Source: Clostridia bacterium (GTDB taxonomy: Bacteria > Bacillota > Clostridia > Christensenellales > Borkfalkiaceae). From it: 39,670 nt of DNA. Every line of letters starts with the position of its first letter. The first letter of the stretch is position 1. Both the position numbers and the translations under genes were made by a program. The notes beneath the pieces are model-generated. The model was not told where the DNA came from. It ran no database searches and saw only the letters and a list, made by a program, of their open reading frames with translations. Location of the stretch: NCBI GenBank assembly GCA_017504795.1, contig JAFVQM010000006.1, forward strand, positions 1-39,670, read 5' to 3'. Positions 1 to 7,580 of the stretch are shown here, piece after piece.

Positions 1-24
1 TCACTCGTTGCCGAGGAGTTTTAA
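1..24 (+). CDS. C-terminal tail of an upstream gene (partial)
   Basis: The first 24 bases read in frame 1 as SLVAEEF followed by TAA. The GAGGAG that serves as ribosome-binding site for the next gene lies inside this tail, which is the usual tight packing of a bacterial operon. Seven residues are too few to identify a protein. In many Firmicutes the gene before dtd is relA, but nothing visible here confirms that. Confidence 0.3.
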   Translation, partial: SLVAEEF

Positions 25-26
25 CT

Positions 27-464
27 ATGAAAGCGGTTGTTCAAAGAGTGAAAGAAACTTCTCTTAAAGTTGACGGTAAGTTGATATCCGAGATACCTTT
101 TGGGCTTATAGTTTATTTTGGCGTAAAGAAAGGTGACGATAGGGATAAAGCCGATTATCTTGCTAAAAAAATAGCAAATTTAAGAGTTTTTGAAGACGAA
201 AACGGTAAAATGAACAAATCGGTACTCGACGTTGGCGGTGAAATTTTAAGCGTTTCACAGTTTACGTTGTATGCGGGCGTTTCTCACGGGAATAGGCCGG
301 GGTTTTCCGATGCTGAAGTTCCTTCCTTAGCAAGCCCTATATACGATTACTTTTGCGATAAACTAAGTGAGCAAGGCGTACCCGTTAAAAAGGGAATATT
401 CGGTGCGGATATGAAAATTTTACAACTGTGCGACGGGCCCGTAACCATAATTTACGAGATATAA
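27..464 (+). CDS. dtd: D-aminoacyl-tRNA deacylase (DTD)
   Basis: This enzyme hydrolyses D-amino acids, and mischarged glycine, from tRNA in the cytoplasm, so it proofreads chirality in translation. The 145-residue length is normal for the family. The two signature motifs are present: SQFTLY at residues 77-82 and the Gly-Pro motif in DGPVTI at 136-141, which together form the active site across the dimer. The family's GNRP segment follows SQFTLY. The start is supported by GAGGAG about 7 bases upstream. One base separates the stop from the next gene, so the two are probably co-transcribed. No promoter is visible because the operon begins before the window. Confidence 0.95.
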   Translation: MKAVVQRVKETSLKVDGKLISEIPFGLIVYFGVKKGDDRDKADYLAKKIANLRVFEDENGKMNKSVLDVGGEILSVSQFTLYAGVSHGNRPGFSDAEVPSLASPIYDYFCDKLSEQGVPVKKGIFGADMKILQLCDGPVTIIYEI

Positions 465-465
465 T

Positions 466-1137
466 ATGCAAAATTTGATTAAACAAAATTTAATATCGTT
501 GGGCGCTGATTTAGTTGGGTTTTCAAAACTCGACAGTAGCCCTATTTTAGACCAGCCAAACCTAGTTTACGCGATAACCGTTGCCGTAAAACTGCCTGAC
601 GCGGTGCTAAAAACTATTATGGAGCGCCCGTCACAACAGTATTTTCACGAATATCGCACGGCAAACGCGCTACTTGATAGAATTACCTTTCTAGGTGCAA
701 GGCTAATAGAAAATAATGGATATAGCGCATTTCCGATAGCCGCGTCACAATCAACTAGTGACGATAAAAGTTCGTATAAGGCTATATTTCCACACAAAAC
801 GGGCGCTTTGCTATCGGGGCTTGGTTTTATAGGTAAAAGCGGGCTTTTTATATCTACTAAATTCGGTAGCAAAATAAGGCTTGCAACTATTTTAACGGAT
901 ATGCCACTTAATCCAGAACTTCCTATAATAAAAAACGGCTGTGGTGACTGCAAAGAGTGTGAAAGGGCTTGCCCAGGCGGTGCGATTAGCGGAATTCCTT
1001 ACGAAATAGGTATGAAAAGAGATGATTTTTTCTCGGCTGAAAAGTGCAGTAGAAATATGAAAAACTACAAAGACGTTGGGCGTGGCGCAGTGTGTGGAAT
1101 TTGTATAAAAGTATGCCCGTATAACCGCCTAAAATAG
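466..1137 (+). CDS. Short QueG-like double [4Fe-4S] protein
   Basis: The protein resembles epoxyqueuosine reductase (QueG), a cobalamin-dependent enzyme for the last step of queuosine synthesis. Two ferredoxin-type cysteine clusters are visible: C159-C162-C165-C169 (CxxCxxCxxxCP) and C194 with C210-C213-C217. A GLGFIGKSGLFI segment ahead of them matches the QueG core. At 223 residues it is well short of classical QueG (about 310-380) and lacks the C-terminal HEAT-like part. Short forms like this are common in Clostridia and are often labelled simply 4Fe-4S binding protein. Whether it reduces epoxyqueuosine or another substrate cannot be decided here. It ends in TAG, which matters for interpreting the hemW stop at 39580. 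It starts one base after dtd. Confidence 0.75.
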   Translation: MQNLIKQNLISLGADLVGFSKLDSSPILDQPNLVYAITVAVKLPDAVLKTIMERPSQQYFHEYRTANALLDRITFLGARLIENNGYSAFPIAASQSTSDDKSSYKAIFPHKTGALLSGLGFIGKSGLFISTKFGSKIRLATILTDMPLNPELPIIKNGCGDCKECERACPGGAISGIPYEIGMKRDDFFSAEKCSRNMKNYKDVGRGAVCGICIKVCPYNRLK

Positions 1138-1148
1138 CCGTAAAAAGT

Positions 1149-1177
1149 TTGACAAATAAGTTATATTATAGTATAGT
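1149..1177 (+). promoter_or_regulatory. Sigma-A promoter for the cmk-like/lysS pair
   Basis: TTGACA at 1149-1154 and TATAGT at 1172-1177 are separated by exactly 17 bases. The site lies in the 67-base gap before the cytidylate-kinase-like gene, giving a leader of roughly 20 bases. Confidence 0.75.
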
Positions 1178-1204
1178 TATTAAAAAGTTACGAAAGTTAG
1201 TGTT

Positions 1205-1756
1205 ATGAAAGATTATAAAATTTCCCTCGCCGGCGATTTGGGTAGCGGTAAAACTACCGTCGGCGAGATTTTAAGTAAAAAGTACAACTTAAAAAAAGTT
1301 TCTATCGGTCAAATTTTAAAGGAGATGGCTCAGGCGCAGGGTATGACGGTTGCTGAGTTCAACACCTATATGGAAACTCACCCCGAGTACGATAATTTGG
1401 TTGACGATAAACTTAAAAGTTATGAAAATATTAGCGGTAATTTCCTTTTTGACTCGCGCATGGCTTGGCATTTTGTTCCGTCTGGCTATTCGGTTTATAT
1501 GAAGGTTGACGTGGAGACCGCCGCGCTTAGAATTATGAACGCTCACCGCGAAAACGAGCAGTATCCTGACGTTTCGGTTGCGGTAGATAAACTTACAAAA
1601 AGGCGTCAAAGTGAACTTTTAAGATACAATTCACTGTACGGCGTTGACATATCCGATATGTCAAATTACGATTTGGTGGTCGACACTAGCGGTAAATCGC
1701 CCGAAGAAGTTGCGTCTATTATAATTGAAAATTTTGAAATTTGGTTAAACAACTAA
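1205..1756 (+). CDS. Cytidylate kinase-like P-loop protein
   Basis: A P-loop nucleoside-monophosphate kinase fold is suggested by GDLGSGKTT at residues 10-18, followed by a segment resembling the NMP-binding region (VSIGQILKEMAQ). Residues 73-86 (FLFDSRMAWHF) fit the conserved core of the cytidylate-kinase-like family. The 183-residue length fits archaeal-type CMP kinases and the Cmk-like proteins of Clostridia. The probable reaction is phosphate transfer from ATP to a nucleotide, but the substrate is inferred only from the family. The ribosome-binding site is weak. The stop codon forms part of the AAGGAG used by lysS, so the two genes form one transcript. Confidence 0.7.
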   Translation: MKDYKISLAGDLGSGKTTVGEILSKKYNLKKVSIGQILKEMAQAQGMTVAEFNTYMETHPEYDNLVDDKLKSYENISGNFLFDSRMAWHFVPSGYSVYMKVDVETAALRIMNAHRENEQYPDVSVAVDKLTKRRQSELLRYNSLYGVDISDMSNYDLVVDTSGKSPEEVASIIIENFEIWLNN

Positions 1757-1768
1757 GGAGTATATACA

Positions 1769-3337
1769 ATGCATTGGGCTCATAAATTAGCAGAAGAAGT
1801 TATTAAAAGAAACCCTAACAAAGAAGAATACGTTTGCGCGGCGGGAATAAGCCCGTCGGGTAGCGTTCATATCGGTAATTTCCGCGATATAGCAACTAGT
1901 TATTACGTTGTTAAAGCGCTTAGAAAAATGGGTAAAAAAGCAAGATTACTCTTTTCGTGGGACGAGTTTGATAGGCTTAGAAAAGTTCCTTCAAACGTAG
2001 CGCCGATATGTCTTGACTTTGATAAGTATTTGGGTATGCCTTACGCTCTTATTCCAGACCCTTACAAAACTCACGGCAGTTACGCTGAGCACAACGAAAA
2101 GGAGTTTGAAGAGTCGCTTGAAGAGTTAGGAATTGACGTAGACTTCCGCTATCAAGCAAAAAAATATATGAATGGCGACTACGTTGACGGGATTATTAAC
2201 GCCATTAAAAAGCGCAAAGAAATTTACGACGTTTTAATGGAATATAAAACCCAAGATAGCGACGAAGGCGAGCGTGAAAATTACTATCCGCTTAACGTAT
2301 ACTGTCAAGACTGTGGCAAAGACACCACTAAGGTTATCTCAGGAAGTGACGACGGGGAAGAAATCACTTACACTTGTAAGTGCGGTGCTACTCATACCGT
2401 TAAGGTTAGAGAGTATCATATGATTAAACTCGTTTGGAAGGTTGACTGGCCTATGCGTTGGGGTTACGAAGGCGTTGACTTTGAGCCGGGCGGAATTGAC
2501 CACGCTGCCGCAAGCGGTAGTTTCGTTGTTGCAAGCGATATCGCTAGAAAAGTTTTAGGGGTTGAGCCTCCGCTTTTCCAAGGCTACGGCTGGCTTTCTA
2601 TTGCAGGGCTTGGCGATATGCACTCGTCAACGGGTAACAACATCACTCCTGCAACCGTAATGAAGGTTTACGAACCTGACATGATTCGTTGGCTCTTTGC
2701 TAAATACGAACCCAAAGCAGGTTTCAGTTTCAATTTTGACGATACTATTATCCGCCATTATTCAGAGTTCGACAAGGGCTTAGAAGCCTATAAAAACGGC
2801 GAGGCGGACGAGTATAACGAGTGGGTTTACGACCTTGCTATGCTTGACGGGAATAAAACCCGTTCAAAAGTACCTTTCGGCGTGCTTTCATCAGTTGCAA
2901 CGATAGTTGACTTTAACCCCGTTGCCGTTAAAGAAATTTTAGCAAAAGTAGGCGTTGAGTTTAGCGATAACGACAAAGTTAGACTTGAAAGAGTTAAAAA
3001 CTGGATTACCGTTCATCAACCGGGCAAACTCTACAAGTTATTAAAGGCTAAAAACCAAGAGTTTTACGACACGATTTCCGATGAAGAAAAGGTAGCCGTT
3101 AAAAAACTTTACGAATACGTAACGACTAGCGAAGTTATCGGCGAAAAGGACGTTCAGCAGTACCTTTACTCGCTTATTAACGACGTAAATCTTACTAAAA
3201 AAGAAAATATGCAACGCCAACAAAGATTCTTCAAAGTGTTCTATAACCTTTTATTCGGTACCGATATGGGCCCGAGATTATATCTCTTCCTTGCGGCAAT
3301 CGATAAAAAAGAATACGCAGAACTCTTAAACTTCTAA
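1769..3337 (+). CDS. lysS: Lysyl-tRNA synthetase, class I
   Basis: This enzyme charges tRNA-Lys with lysine. It is the class I (Rossmann-fold) form typical of Archaea and some bacteria, not the class II form of E. coli. The HIGH-type signature HIGN is at residues 34-37 within GISPSGSVHIGNF. A Cys-rich zinc-like segment (YCQDCGK, then CKCG) lies near residues 179-205, and the family sequence WKVDWPMRW follows. The KMSKS position reads DMHSST at 283-288, so the usual first lysine is Asp and the fifth position is Thr. Length (522 residues) is normal. AAGGAG at 1755-1760 fixes the start, 8 bases upstream. A strong hairpin terminator follows directly. Confidence 0.93.
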   Translation: MHWAHKLAEEVIKRNPNKEEYVCAAGISPSGSVHIGNFRDIATSYYVVKALRKMGKKARLLFSWDEFDRLRKVPSNVAPICLDFDKYLGMPYALIPDPYKTHGSYAEHNEKEFEESLEELGIDVDFRYQAKKYMNGDYVDGIINAIKKRKEIYDVLMEYKTQDSDEGERENYYPLNVYCQDCGKDTTKVISGSDDGEEITYTCKCGATHTVKVREYHMIKLVWKVDWPMRWGYEGVDFEPGGIDHAAASGSFVVASDIARKVLGVEPPLFQGYGWLSIAGLGDMHSSTGNNITPATVMKVYEPDMIRWLFAKYEPKAGFSFNFDDTIIRHYSEFDKGLEAYKNGEADEYNEWVYDLAMLDGNKTRSKVPFGVLSSVATIVDFNPVAVKEILAKVGVEFSDNDKVRLERVKNWITVHQPGKLYKLLKAKNQEFYDTISDEEKVAVKKLYEYVTTSEVIGEKDVQQYLYSLINDVNLTKKENMQRQQRFFKVFYNLLFGTDMGPRLYLFLAAIDKKEYAELLNF

Positions 3338-3344
3338 AAAAATA

Positions 3345-3373
3345 AAATCTCCGATAAAATCGGAGATTTTTTT
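3345..3373. terminator. Bidirectional intrinsic terminator
   Basis: AAATCTCCGAT (3345-3355) and its exact reverse complement (3359-3369) form an 11-bp stem with an AAA loop. A T-run follows on the plus strand and an A-rich run precedes it. It ends lysS on the plus strand and can also end the convergent glycosyltransferase gene on the minus strand. Confidence 0.9.
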
Positions 3374-3374
3374 A

Positions 3375-4457
3375 TTATTTTTTGTTGTTGTGGGGGAATA
3401 CCCAAACCGTTTGAACTCTAAAACTTATTATTGCCAAAACAACGTCAACTATAAGTTTGAAAAATACGGGTGATATATTAAATACGTTTAGATAAGTCGT
3501 AATCAAAGTGGTGGCGGTTAAAAGGAAAATCCAAAGCGTGTAATACCTAACTATCGTAGATTTTCCCTTGCCGTTAAATACGAACTTGCAGTTGATAAAG
3601 TAATTTACTATCGAAGATAGTATTCTCGACGTTACGGCAGACAGTAGAAGTTTGGTTTCTTCTACGAGCCCTGCGTAAGCAAGGTAAATACAAAGCGAAT
3701 ATATGCCGAATTCCACCGCGGTTGAAAGTATTACGCCGATAAGGTAAAAGTTAACGTTTTTAAGGAGAACCCCCCAAACTTTAACGCTATCGGATATAGT
3801 CTTGAAGTGGGAACGCCTTTCAACGTCGTCAGGCTTTTCTTCGTAAATAGTATCGATAGGAATTTCCTTAAACTCAACATTTTGCTTAAATAAAACGATA
3901 AGCATATTCATTTCGTACTCAAAGCGGTTTCCTGAAATTGCAAGCATTTTGTCAATCATATCGTAAGAAAACGCCCTAAGCCCCGTTTGGGTATCGGTTA
4001 CTTTTAACCCGTATAATAGGCTAAACATACGCCTAGTGTTAACGTTGCCAAATCGCGAGCGTTTAGGAACGTTAGGGGCGGAAAAGTCACGCGCGCCTAA
4101 AATTAAACAGTTTCTATTCTCGCTTGAAGATTTATAAAGGCGCAAAACGTCCTTTACCGAGTGTTGCCCGTCACAATCAGCAGTTACTATAACCGTGTTT
4201 TCGTTATAATTTTCCTTTATATAAGAAAAAGCGTGCTTTAAGGCGTAGCCTTTGCCGTGATTTTCACCGTATTCTAATACGGTAACACCGCTTATTTCCT
4301 TTGCTTTATCGAAAACTTCTTGATATTTAGTTGAAGACCCGTCATTTACCACAATTACGTTATCCGCACCGCCACTTATTAACTCTTTAAGATAGTCAAT
4401 AAACTTCATAGGCGGTTCGTATGCAGGTATTACGACGGCAATTTTTTCATTTTCCAT
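3375..4457 (-). CDS. GT2 glycosyltransferase fused to a GtrA membrane domain
   Basis: Residues 1 to about 225 form a family 2 glycosyltransferase of the dolichol-phosphate-mannose-synthase type: VVIPAYEP at the start, VNDGS, the metal-binding ADCDGQH and the TDTQTGLR motif. Residues about 235-355 hold four hydrophobic segments matching the GtrA family. The likely role is transfer of a sugar from a nucleotide donor to a polyprenyl phosphate and delivery of the lipid-linked sugar across the membrane for wall or teichoic-acid glycosylation. The sugar is unknown. GGTGA precedes the ATG. The lipid kinase gene lies upstream on the same strand, but this gene has a plausible promoter of its own. Confidence 0.88.
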   Translation of the reverse strand: MENEKIAVVIPAYEPPMKFIDYLKELISGGADNVIVVNDGSSTKYQEVFDKAKEISGVTVLEYGENHGKGYALKHAFSYIKENYNENTVIVTADCDGQHSVKDVLRLYKSSSENRNCLILGARDFSAPNVPKRSRFGNVNTRRMFSLLYGLKVTDTQTGLRAFSYDMIDKMLAISGNRFEYEMNMLIVLFKQNVEFKEIPIDTIYEEKPDDVERRSHFKTISDSVKVWGVLLKNVNFYLIGVILSTAVEFGIYSLCIYLAYAGLVEETKLLLSAVTSRILSSIVNYFINCKFVFNGKGKSTIVRYYTLWIFLLTATTLITTYLNVFNISPVFFKLIVDVVLAIISFRVQTVWVFPHNNKK

Positions 4458-4482
4458 AAGTCACCAAATTATACAACGTATA

Positions 4483-4511
4483 ATCTTAAAATTAAGGATA
4501 AATATTGTCAA
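4483..4511 (-). promoter_or_regulatory. Putative promoter for the GT2-GtrA gene
   Basis: On the minus strand TTGACA (plus 4506-4511) is followed after 17 bases by TAAGAT (plus 4483-4488). The -35 is perfect and the -10 matches four of six positions. A small inverted repeat, TTATAC-GTT-GTATAA, lies just downstream. The site is inside the 64-base gap between the two minus-strand genes. Confidence 0.5.
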
Positions 4512-4521
4512 ATAATAAAAT

Positions 4522-5415
4522 TTATTCGGGAATTGCAAAGTTGAGCGTGTTTTTTACTATTTCTATATTAAATTCCTTGCCAAAATACATCTCCCCGTCA
4601 ACACACAAGTCGAACTCTTTATTAGAGTAGAGTTTTATATTTTTGGCTTGCCTATACGTAACTATTTTATCAAATCTCTTGTCTTTTAAGTGAAGCCCCT
4701 TTTCATACGCTTTTATAAGGCGAACAAGCGTAAATACTGAAACGGGTTTAACAAGGCAAACTTCGATAAGCCCGTCGTCAATCTTATAGTTTGGAGCGCA
4801 GTTGTATTTACCGCCCGCGTAACCACCGTTTGCAAACGTCGACAACAGCAACCTTCCGTCAGGATTGATAAGTTCGCCGTCAACTTCCACGAAAACGTTG
4901 TGCTTCATACCCCTAAAAAGCGCGTCTATAATACCGCGAGTATAGGGGTTTTTGGACTTGCCTTTTAATGAGTTTGCAACCTTGCACACGTGCGCTTCTA
5001 AGCCAACGTTTATAACGTTTAGCGAGTATACGCCGTTAACTTTAATAAGGTCAACAAGGTGATTTTTTGCGTGAAAGAGTTTTTCTAAATCTAAAAACTT
5101 ATCTTTTCCGCCGATAGATTTAACGAAATCGTTACCACTACCGCACGGATAGCAGGTAATACTTGCATTTTTATTTCCAACTATGCCGTTTACTACTTCG
5201 CCGAGCGTACCATCACCCCCGCAAGAGTAAAACCTAATTTCGTCACCGCTATGAGACGTAGCAAATTCTTTTGAAAATTCGGTAGCGTCCTTTATACTAG
5301 ACGTTACGTACACGGTAATATCGTGTAAGTCTTTATACTTTTGTAAATTTTTAGATAGTACGTTAAATGAATTTTCAAATCCAGCCACAGGATTTATAAC
5401 GAATACGTGTTTCAT
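4522..5415 (-). CDS. Diacylglycerol kinase-family lipid kinase (YegS/DgkB type)
   Basis: The nucleotide-binding signature GGDGT is at residues 66-70, preceded by INPVAG at 7-12, and PCGSGNDF follows near residue 90. These define the DAGK catalytic family of soluble lipid kinases. The enzyme probably uses ATP to phosphorylate diacylglycerol or a related lipid at the membrane face, recycling lipid released during teichoic-acid or lipid turnover. Length (297 residues) is typical for DgkB/YegS/BmrU. AAGGTGA lies about 4 bases upstream of the ATG. I could not find a convincing minus-strand promoter upstream. Its neighbour, a polyprenyl-type glycosyltransferase, supports an envelope role. Confidence 0.9.
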   Translation of the reverse strand: MKHVFVINPVAGFENSFNVLSKNLQKYKDLHDITVYVTSSIKDATEFSKEFATSHSGDEIRFYSCGGDGTLGEVVNGIVGNKNASITCYPCGSGNDFVKSIGGKDKFLDLEKLFHAKNHLVDLIKVNGVYSLNVINVGLEAHVCKVANSLKGKSKNPYTRGIIDALFRGMKHNVFVEVDGELINPDGRLLLSTFANGGYAGGKYNCAPNYKIDDGLIEVCLVKPVSVFTLVRLIKAYEKGLHLKDKRFDKIVTYRQAKNIKLYSNKEFDLCVDGEMYFGKEFNIEIVKNTLNFAIPE

Positions 5416-5614
5416 TTGTCACCTTAATTGTAAATATTAACGTAAAAGATATATAAATTTTACCATATTATTAAAAAATAATCAATAATTAGAAAAATTT
5501 AATTGTGAAAGATGGATAAAATTTCAAAAACCCCTTTTATTTATCTAAAATTTATAGTATAATTTAATTGAAATTTAAGTAGAAATTTTTTTTAATTTTT
5601 TTTACAAAAAAGCA

Positions 5615-5643
5615 TTGACAAATCAAATCGAGCATATTATAAT
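5615..5643 (+). promoter_or_regulatory. Consensus sigma-A promoter for perR-like/rbr
   Basis: TTGACA at 5615-5620 and TATAAT at 5638-5643 both match consensus perfectly with a 17-base spacer. The rest of the gap from 5416 to 5614 is very AT-rich with long T-runs, and nothing else in it could be supported. Confidence 0.85.
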
Positions 5644-5666
5644 AATGATAGTGATAATCATTATTA
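5641..5666 (+). promoter_or_regulatory. Fur/PerR-type operator overlapping the -10 box
   Basis: TGATAAT-C-ATTATTA at 5652-5666 matches the 7-1-7 Fur box with one mismatch. The 19 bases at 5647-5665 agree with the classical GATAATGATAATCATTATC box at 17 positions. A wider dyad (AATAATGAT at 5641-5649, ATCATTATT at 5657-5665) also covers the -10. Bound protein would block RNA polymerase, which suggests negative autoregulation by the adjacent gene product. Confidence 0.8.
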
Positions 5667-5681
5667 CTTTTAGGAGATTTG

Positions 5682-6044
5682 ATGAGTAAGCAAAGAGAGA
5701 TTGTGTTAAACGCAGTTTTATCAAGTTGTGATCATCCTACGGCTGAAACGGTGCTACTTCGTAGCAAGGCGGAAATGCCTTCTATAAATTTAGCAACGGT
5801 ATATCGCAACCTTAACGCGCTTGTAAAAGACGGGCTTATTAAAAAAGTGGTGGCGGACGGGGGCGATAGGTTTGATAAAACGCTAAAAAATCACGCACAT
5901 TTTCAATGTAGGGTATGCGGTTCGGTGTCGGACGCTATTGGGTTTGACTTCAAGGCGTTAGAAGGCTTAACTGCTAACGGGCTAGTTGAGAGTGTTGACG
6001 TGTCTATTAAGGGCGTTTGCCCAAACTGTACGGTTACTAATTAA
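5682..6044 (+). CDS. perR: PerR/Fur-family metal-dependent regulator
   Basis: This is a Fur-superfamily repressor. The DNA-binding helix SINLATVYRNLNAL is at residues 34-47. Metal-site residues H71 and H73 lie in NHAHF, with RFD (Asp65) just ahead. The structural zinc site is C76-C79 with C113-C116. The Asp in RFD, the pairing with rubrerythrin and the adjacent operator favour a PerR-like peroxide sensor, but a Fur or Zur role is not excluded. ATG at 5682 is chosen because AGGAG at 5672-5676 sits 5 bases before it. A TTG one codon upstream is too close to that site. Length is 120 residues, slightly short for the family. Confidence 0.82.
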   Translation: MSKQREIVLNAVLSSCDHPTAETVLLRSKAEMPSINLATVYRNLNALVKDGLIKKVVADGGDRFDKTLKNHAHFQCRVCGSVSDAIGFDFKALEGLTANGLVESVDVSIKGVCPNCTVTN

Positions 6045-6087
6045 GTAAAACTTAAAAAAATATAAAAAATTTTCAAGGAGAAACATT

Positions 6088-6621
6088 ATGGAACTTAAAG
6101 GTACTAAAACCGAAATGAATTTAAGAGAGGCTTTTGCTGGTGAAAGCCAAGCGCGTAACAAATACACTTATTTTGCAAGTGTTGCAAAGAAAGAAGGTTA
6201 CGAACAAATTGCTGAAATTTTCTTAAAAACAGCAGACAATGAAAAAGAACACGCTAAACTTTGGTTTAAGCATCTTGGTGAACTTGGTAGCACTGCTGAA
6301 AACTTAATTTCCGCTGCTGCTGGTGAACACGGTGAGTGGACTGAAATGTATAAAAGAATGGCAGAAGATGCTGATGCGGAAGGTTTCAAGGCACTTGCAG
6401 CACAATTTAGAATGGTTGCTAAAATTGAAAAGTCGCACGAAGATAGATATCTTGCACTTCTTGCTAACGTAAAGGACGAAAAGGTTTTTGCAAAAGAAGA
6501 AGAAACTGTTTGGGAATGCAGAAACTGTGGTCACATACATACCGGTAGCAAGGCGTTAGAAGTTTGCCCCGTATGCGCTCATCCTAAGGCATACTTTGAA
6601 GTTAGAAAGGAAAACTACTAA
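6088..6621 (+). CDS. rbr: Rubrerythrin (peroxide reductase)
   Basis: Rubrerythrin reduces hydrogen peroxide to water in the cytoplasm of anaerobes with electrons from a rubredoxin or NADH-dependent reductase. The N-terminal ferritin-like di-iron domain shows Glu19 (AGESQA), the ExxH pair E52-H55, and a second ExxH in [10 protein letters not shown]. The C-terminal rubredoxin domain has its four iron ligands at C144, C147, C160 and C163. Length (177 residues) is typical, with no truncation. AAGGAG lies just upstream. It follows the perR-like gene by 43 bases and precedes a strong terminator, so the two form one unit probably induced when peroxide inactivates the repressor. Confidence 0.96.
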   Translation: MELKGTKTEMNLREAFAGESQARNKYTYFASVAKKEGYEQIAEIFLKTADNEKEHAKLWFKHLGELGSTAENLISAAAGEHGEWTEMYKRMAEDADAEGFKALAAQFRMVAKIEKSHEDRYLALLANVKDEKVFAKEEETVWECRNCGHIHTGSKALEVCPVCAHPKAYFEVRKENY

Positions 6622-6629
6622 AATTTGTA

Positions 6630-6658
6630 ACACCCGAACGGCGTTCGGGTGTTTTTTT
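6630..6658 (+). terminator. Intrinsic terminator after rubrerythrin
   Basis: ACACCCGAAC (6630-6639) pairs exactly with GTTCGGGTGT (6643-6652) around a 3-base loop, followed by a seven-base T-run. Confidence 0.92.
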
Positions 6659-6686
6659 ACTAAAAAACCTTAAAAACGGGGTAAAA

Positions 6687-7580
6687 ATGAAAGGGTTTAT
6701 CGTAAAAAACGCCTATTTTAAGTCGGATAGCGTTGATTATCAAGTAAATAGAATTAAAGAAGAACTTGAACTTTTAGGTGCTAAGATAGACGTTGTGCGT
6801 AACGCTTACGGCGTTTATTTAAGTGAGGATTGCGAAGTCGTTTCAAATTACAAAGGTTACGATTTTTGCATCTTTTTAGACAAAGACAAGTATCTTGGCG
6901 AGATGTTAAAAAAGCAAGGGCTAAAAGTTTTTAACGACTATCGCGCAATTGAAGACTGTGACGATAAAATGAAAACCTATCTAAGGCTATCGGGTAGTAA
7001 AATTAAAATACCTAAAACGATTTCAGCACCGCTTTGCTTTACCGAAGGCGCTAAATTATCTAGCGAAAGTGCAGACGAAATTATTAAAATTTTAGGGCTA
7101 CCGCTCGTACTTAAAAAGAGTTTTAGTTCGCTAGGTAAAGGCGTTTATCTTATAAAAGATAAAAACGAACTTATAAATACCGTTAACGAAAACCCGTTCG
7201 AGCCTAAAATTTATCAAGAGTTTATATCTTCTAGTTACGGGAAAGACGTTAGAATTATCTGCATAGGTAAGAAGTATTTTTCGGCAATGCTAAGGTATTC
7301 TGACAGTGATTTTCGCTCAAATTCCGCGCTTGGTGGTAAGGCTAAACCGTACGCGCCTAGCAAGGAGTTTATCGAAGTTTCAGAAGAAATTGCTAGAATT
7401 TTAGACCTTGATTATATGGGTGTCGACTTAATGATAGGAAGTAGCGGTGAGCCGATACTTTGTGAAGTTAATTCTAACGCCTTCTTTACCACGATGGAAA
7501 AGGTTTGTGGGGTAAACGTTGCAAAAGCGTACGCTATGCACGTAGTAAATACGGTCAAAGGAGATAGTTATGATTATTGA
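6687..7580 (+). CDS. ATP-grasp ligase, RimK/LysX-like
   Basis: The protein has the ATP-grasp layout. An N-terminal pre-ATP-grasp domain covers about residues 1-90. KIPKTISAP precedes the ATP-grasp fold, GLPLVLKKSFSSLGKGVYL forms the ATP-binding loop, and LCEVNSNAFF near residue 258 carries the Mg-binding Glu and Asn of RimK-type enzymes. Such ligases join a carboxylate to an amine through an acyl-phosphate, for example adding glutamate to a protein or cofactor. The substrate is unknown. It starts 29 bases after the rubrerythrin terminator with GGGG as a weak ribosome-binding site. No promoter is visible, so read-through or an unrecognised promoter is needed. Its end overlaps the next gene by 11 bases. 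Confidence 0.8.
   Translation: MKGFIVKNAYFKSDSVDYQVNRIKEELELLGAKIDVVRNAYGVYLSEDCEVVSNYKGYDFCIFLDKDKYLGEMLKKQGLKVFNDYRAIEDCDDKMKTYLRLSGSKIKIPKTISAPLCFTEGAKLSSESADEIIKILGLPLVLKKSFSSLGKGVYLIKDKNELINTVNENPFEPKIYQEFISSSYGKDVRIICIGKKYFSAMLRYSDSDFRSNSALGGKAKPYAPSKEFIEVSEEIARILDLDYMGVDLMIGSSGEPILCEVNSNAFFTTMEKVCGVNVAKAYAMHVVNTVKGDSYDY

Noticed and set aside
5416-5614. Possible small RNA or extra promoter in the AT-rich gap before perR
   Set aside because: TATAGTATAAT near 5555 lacks a credible -35, and no stable stem or terminator was found.
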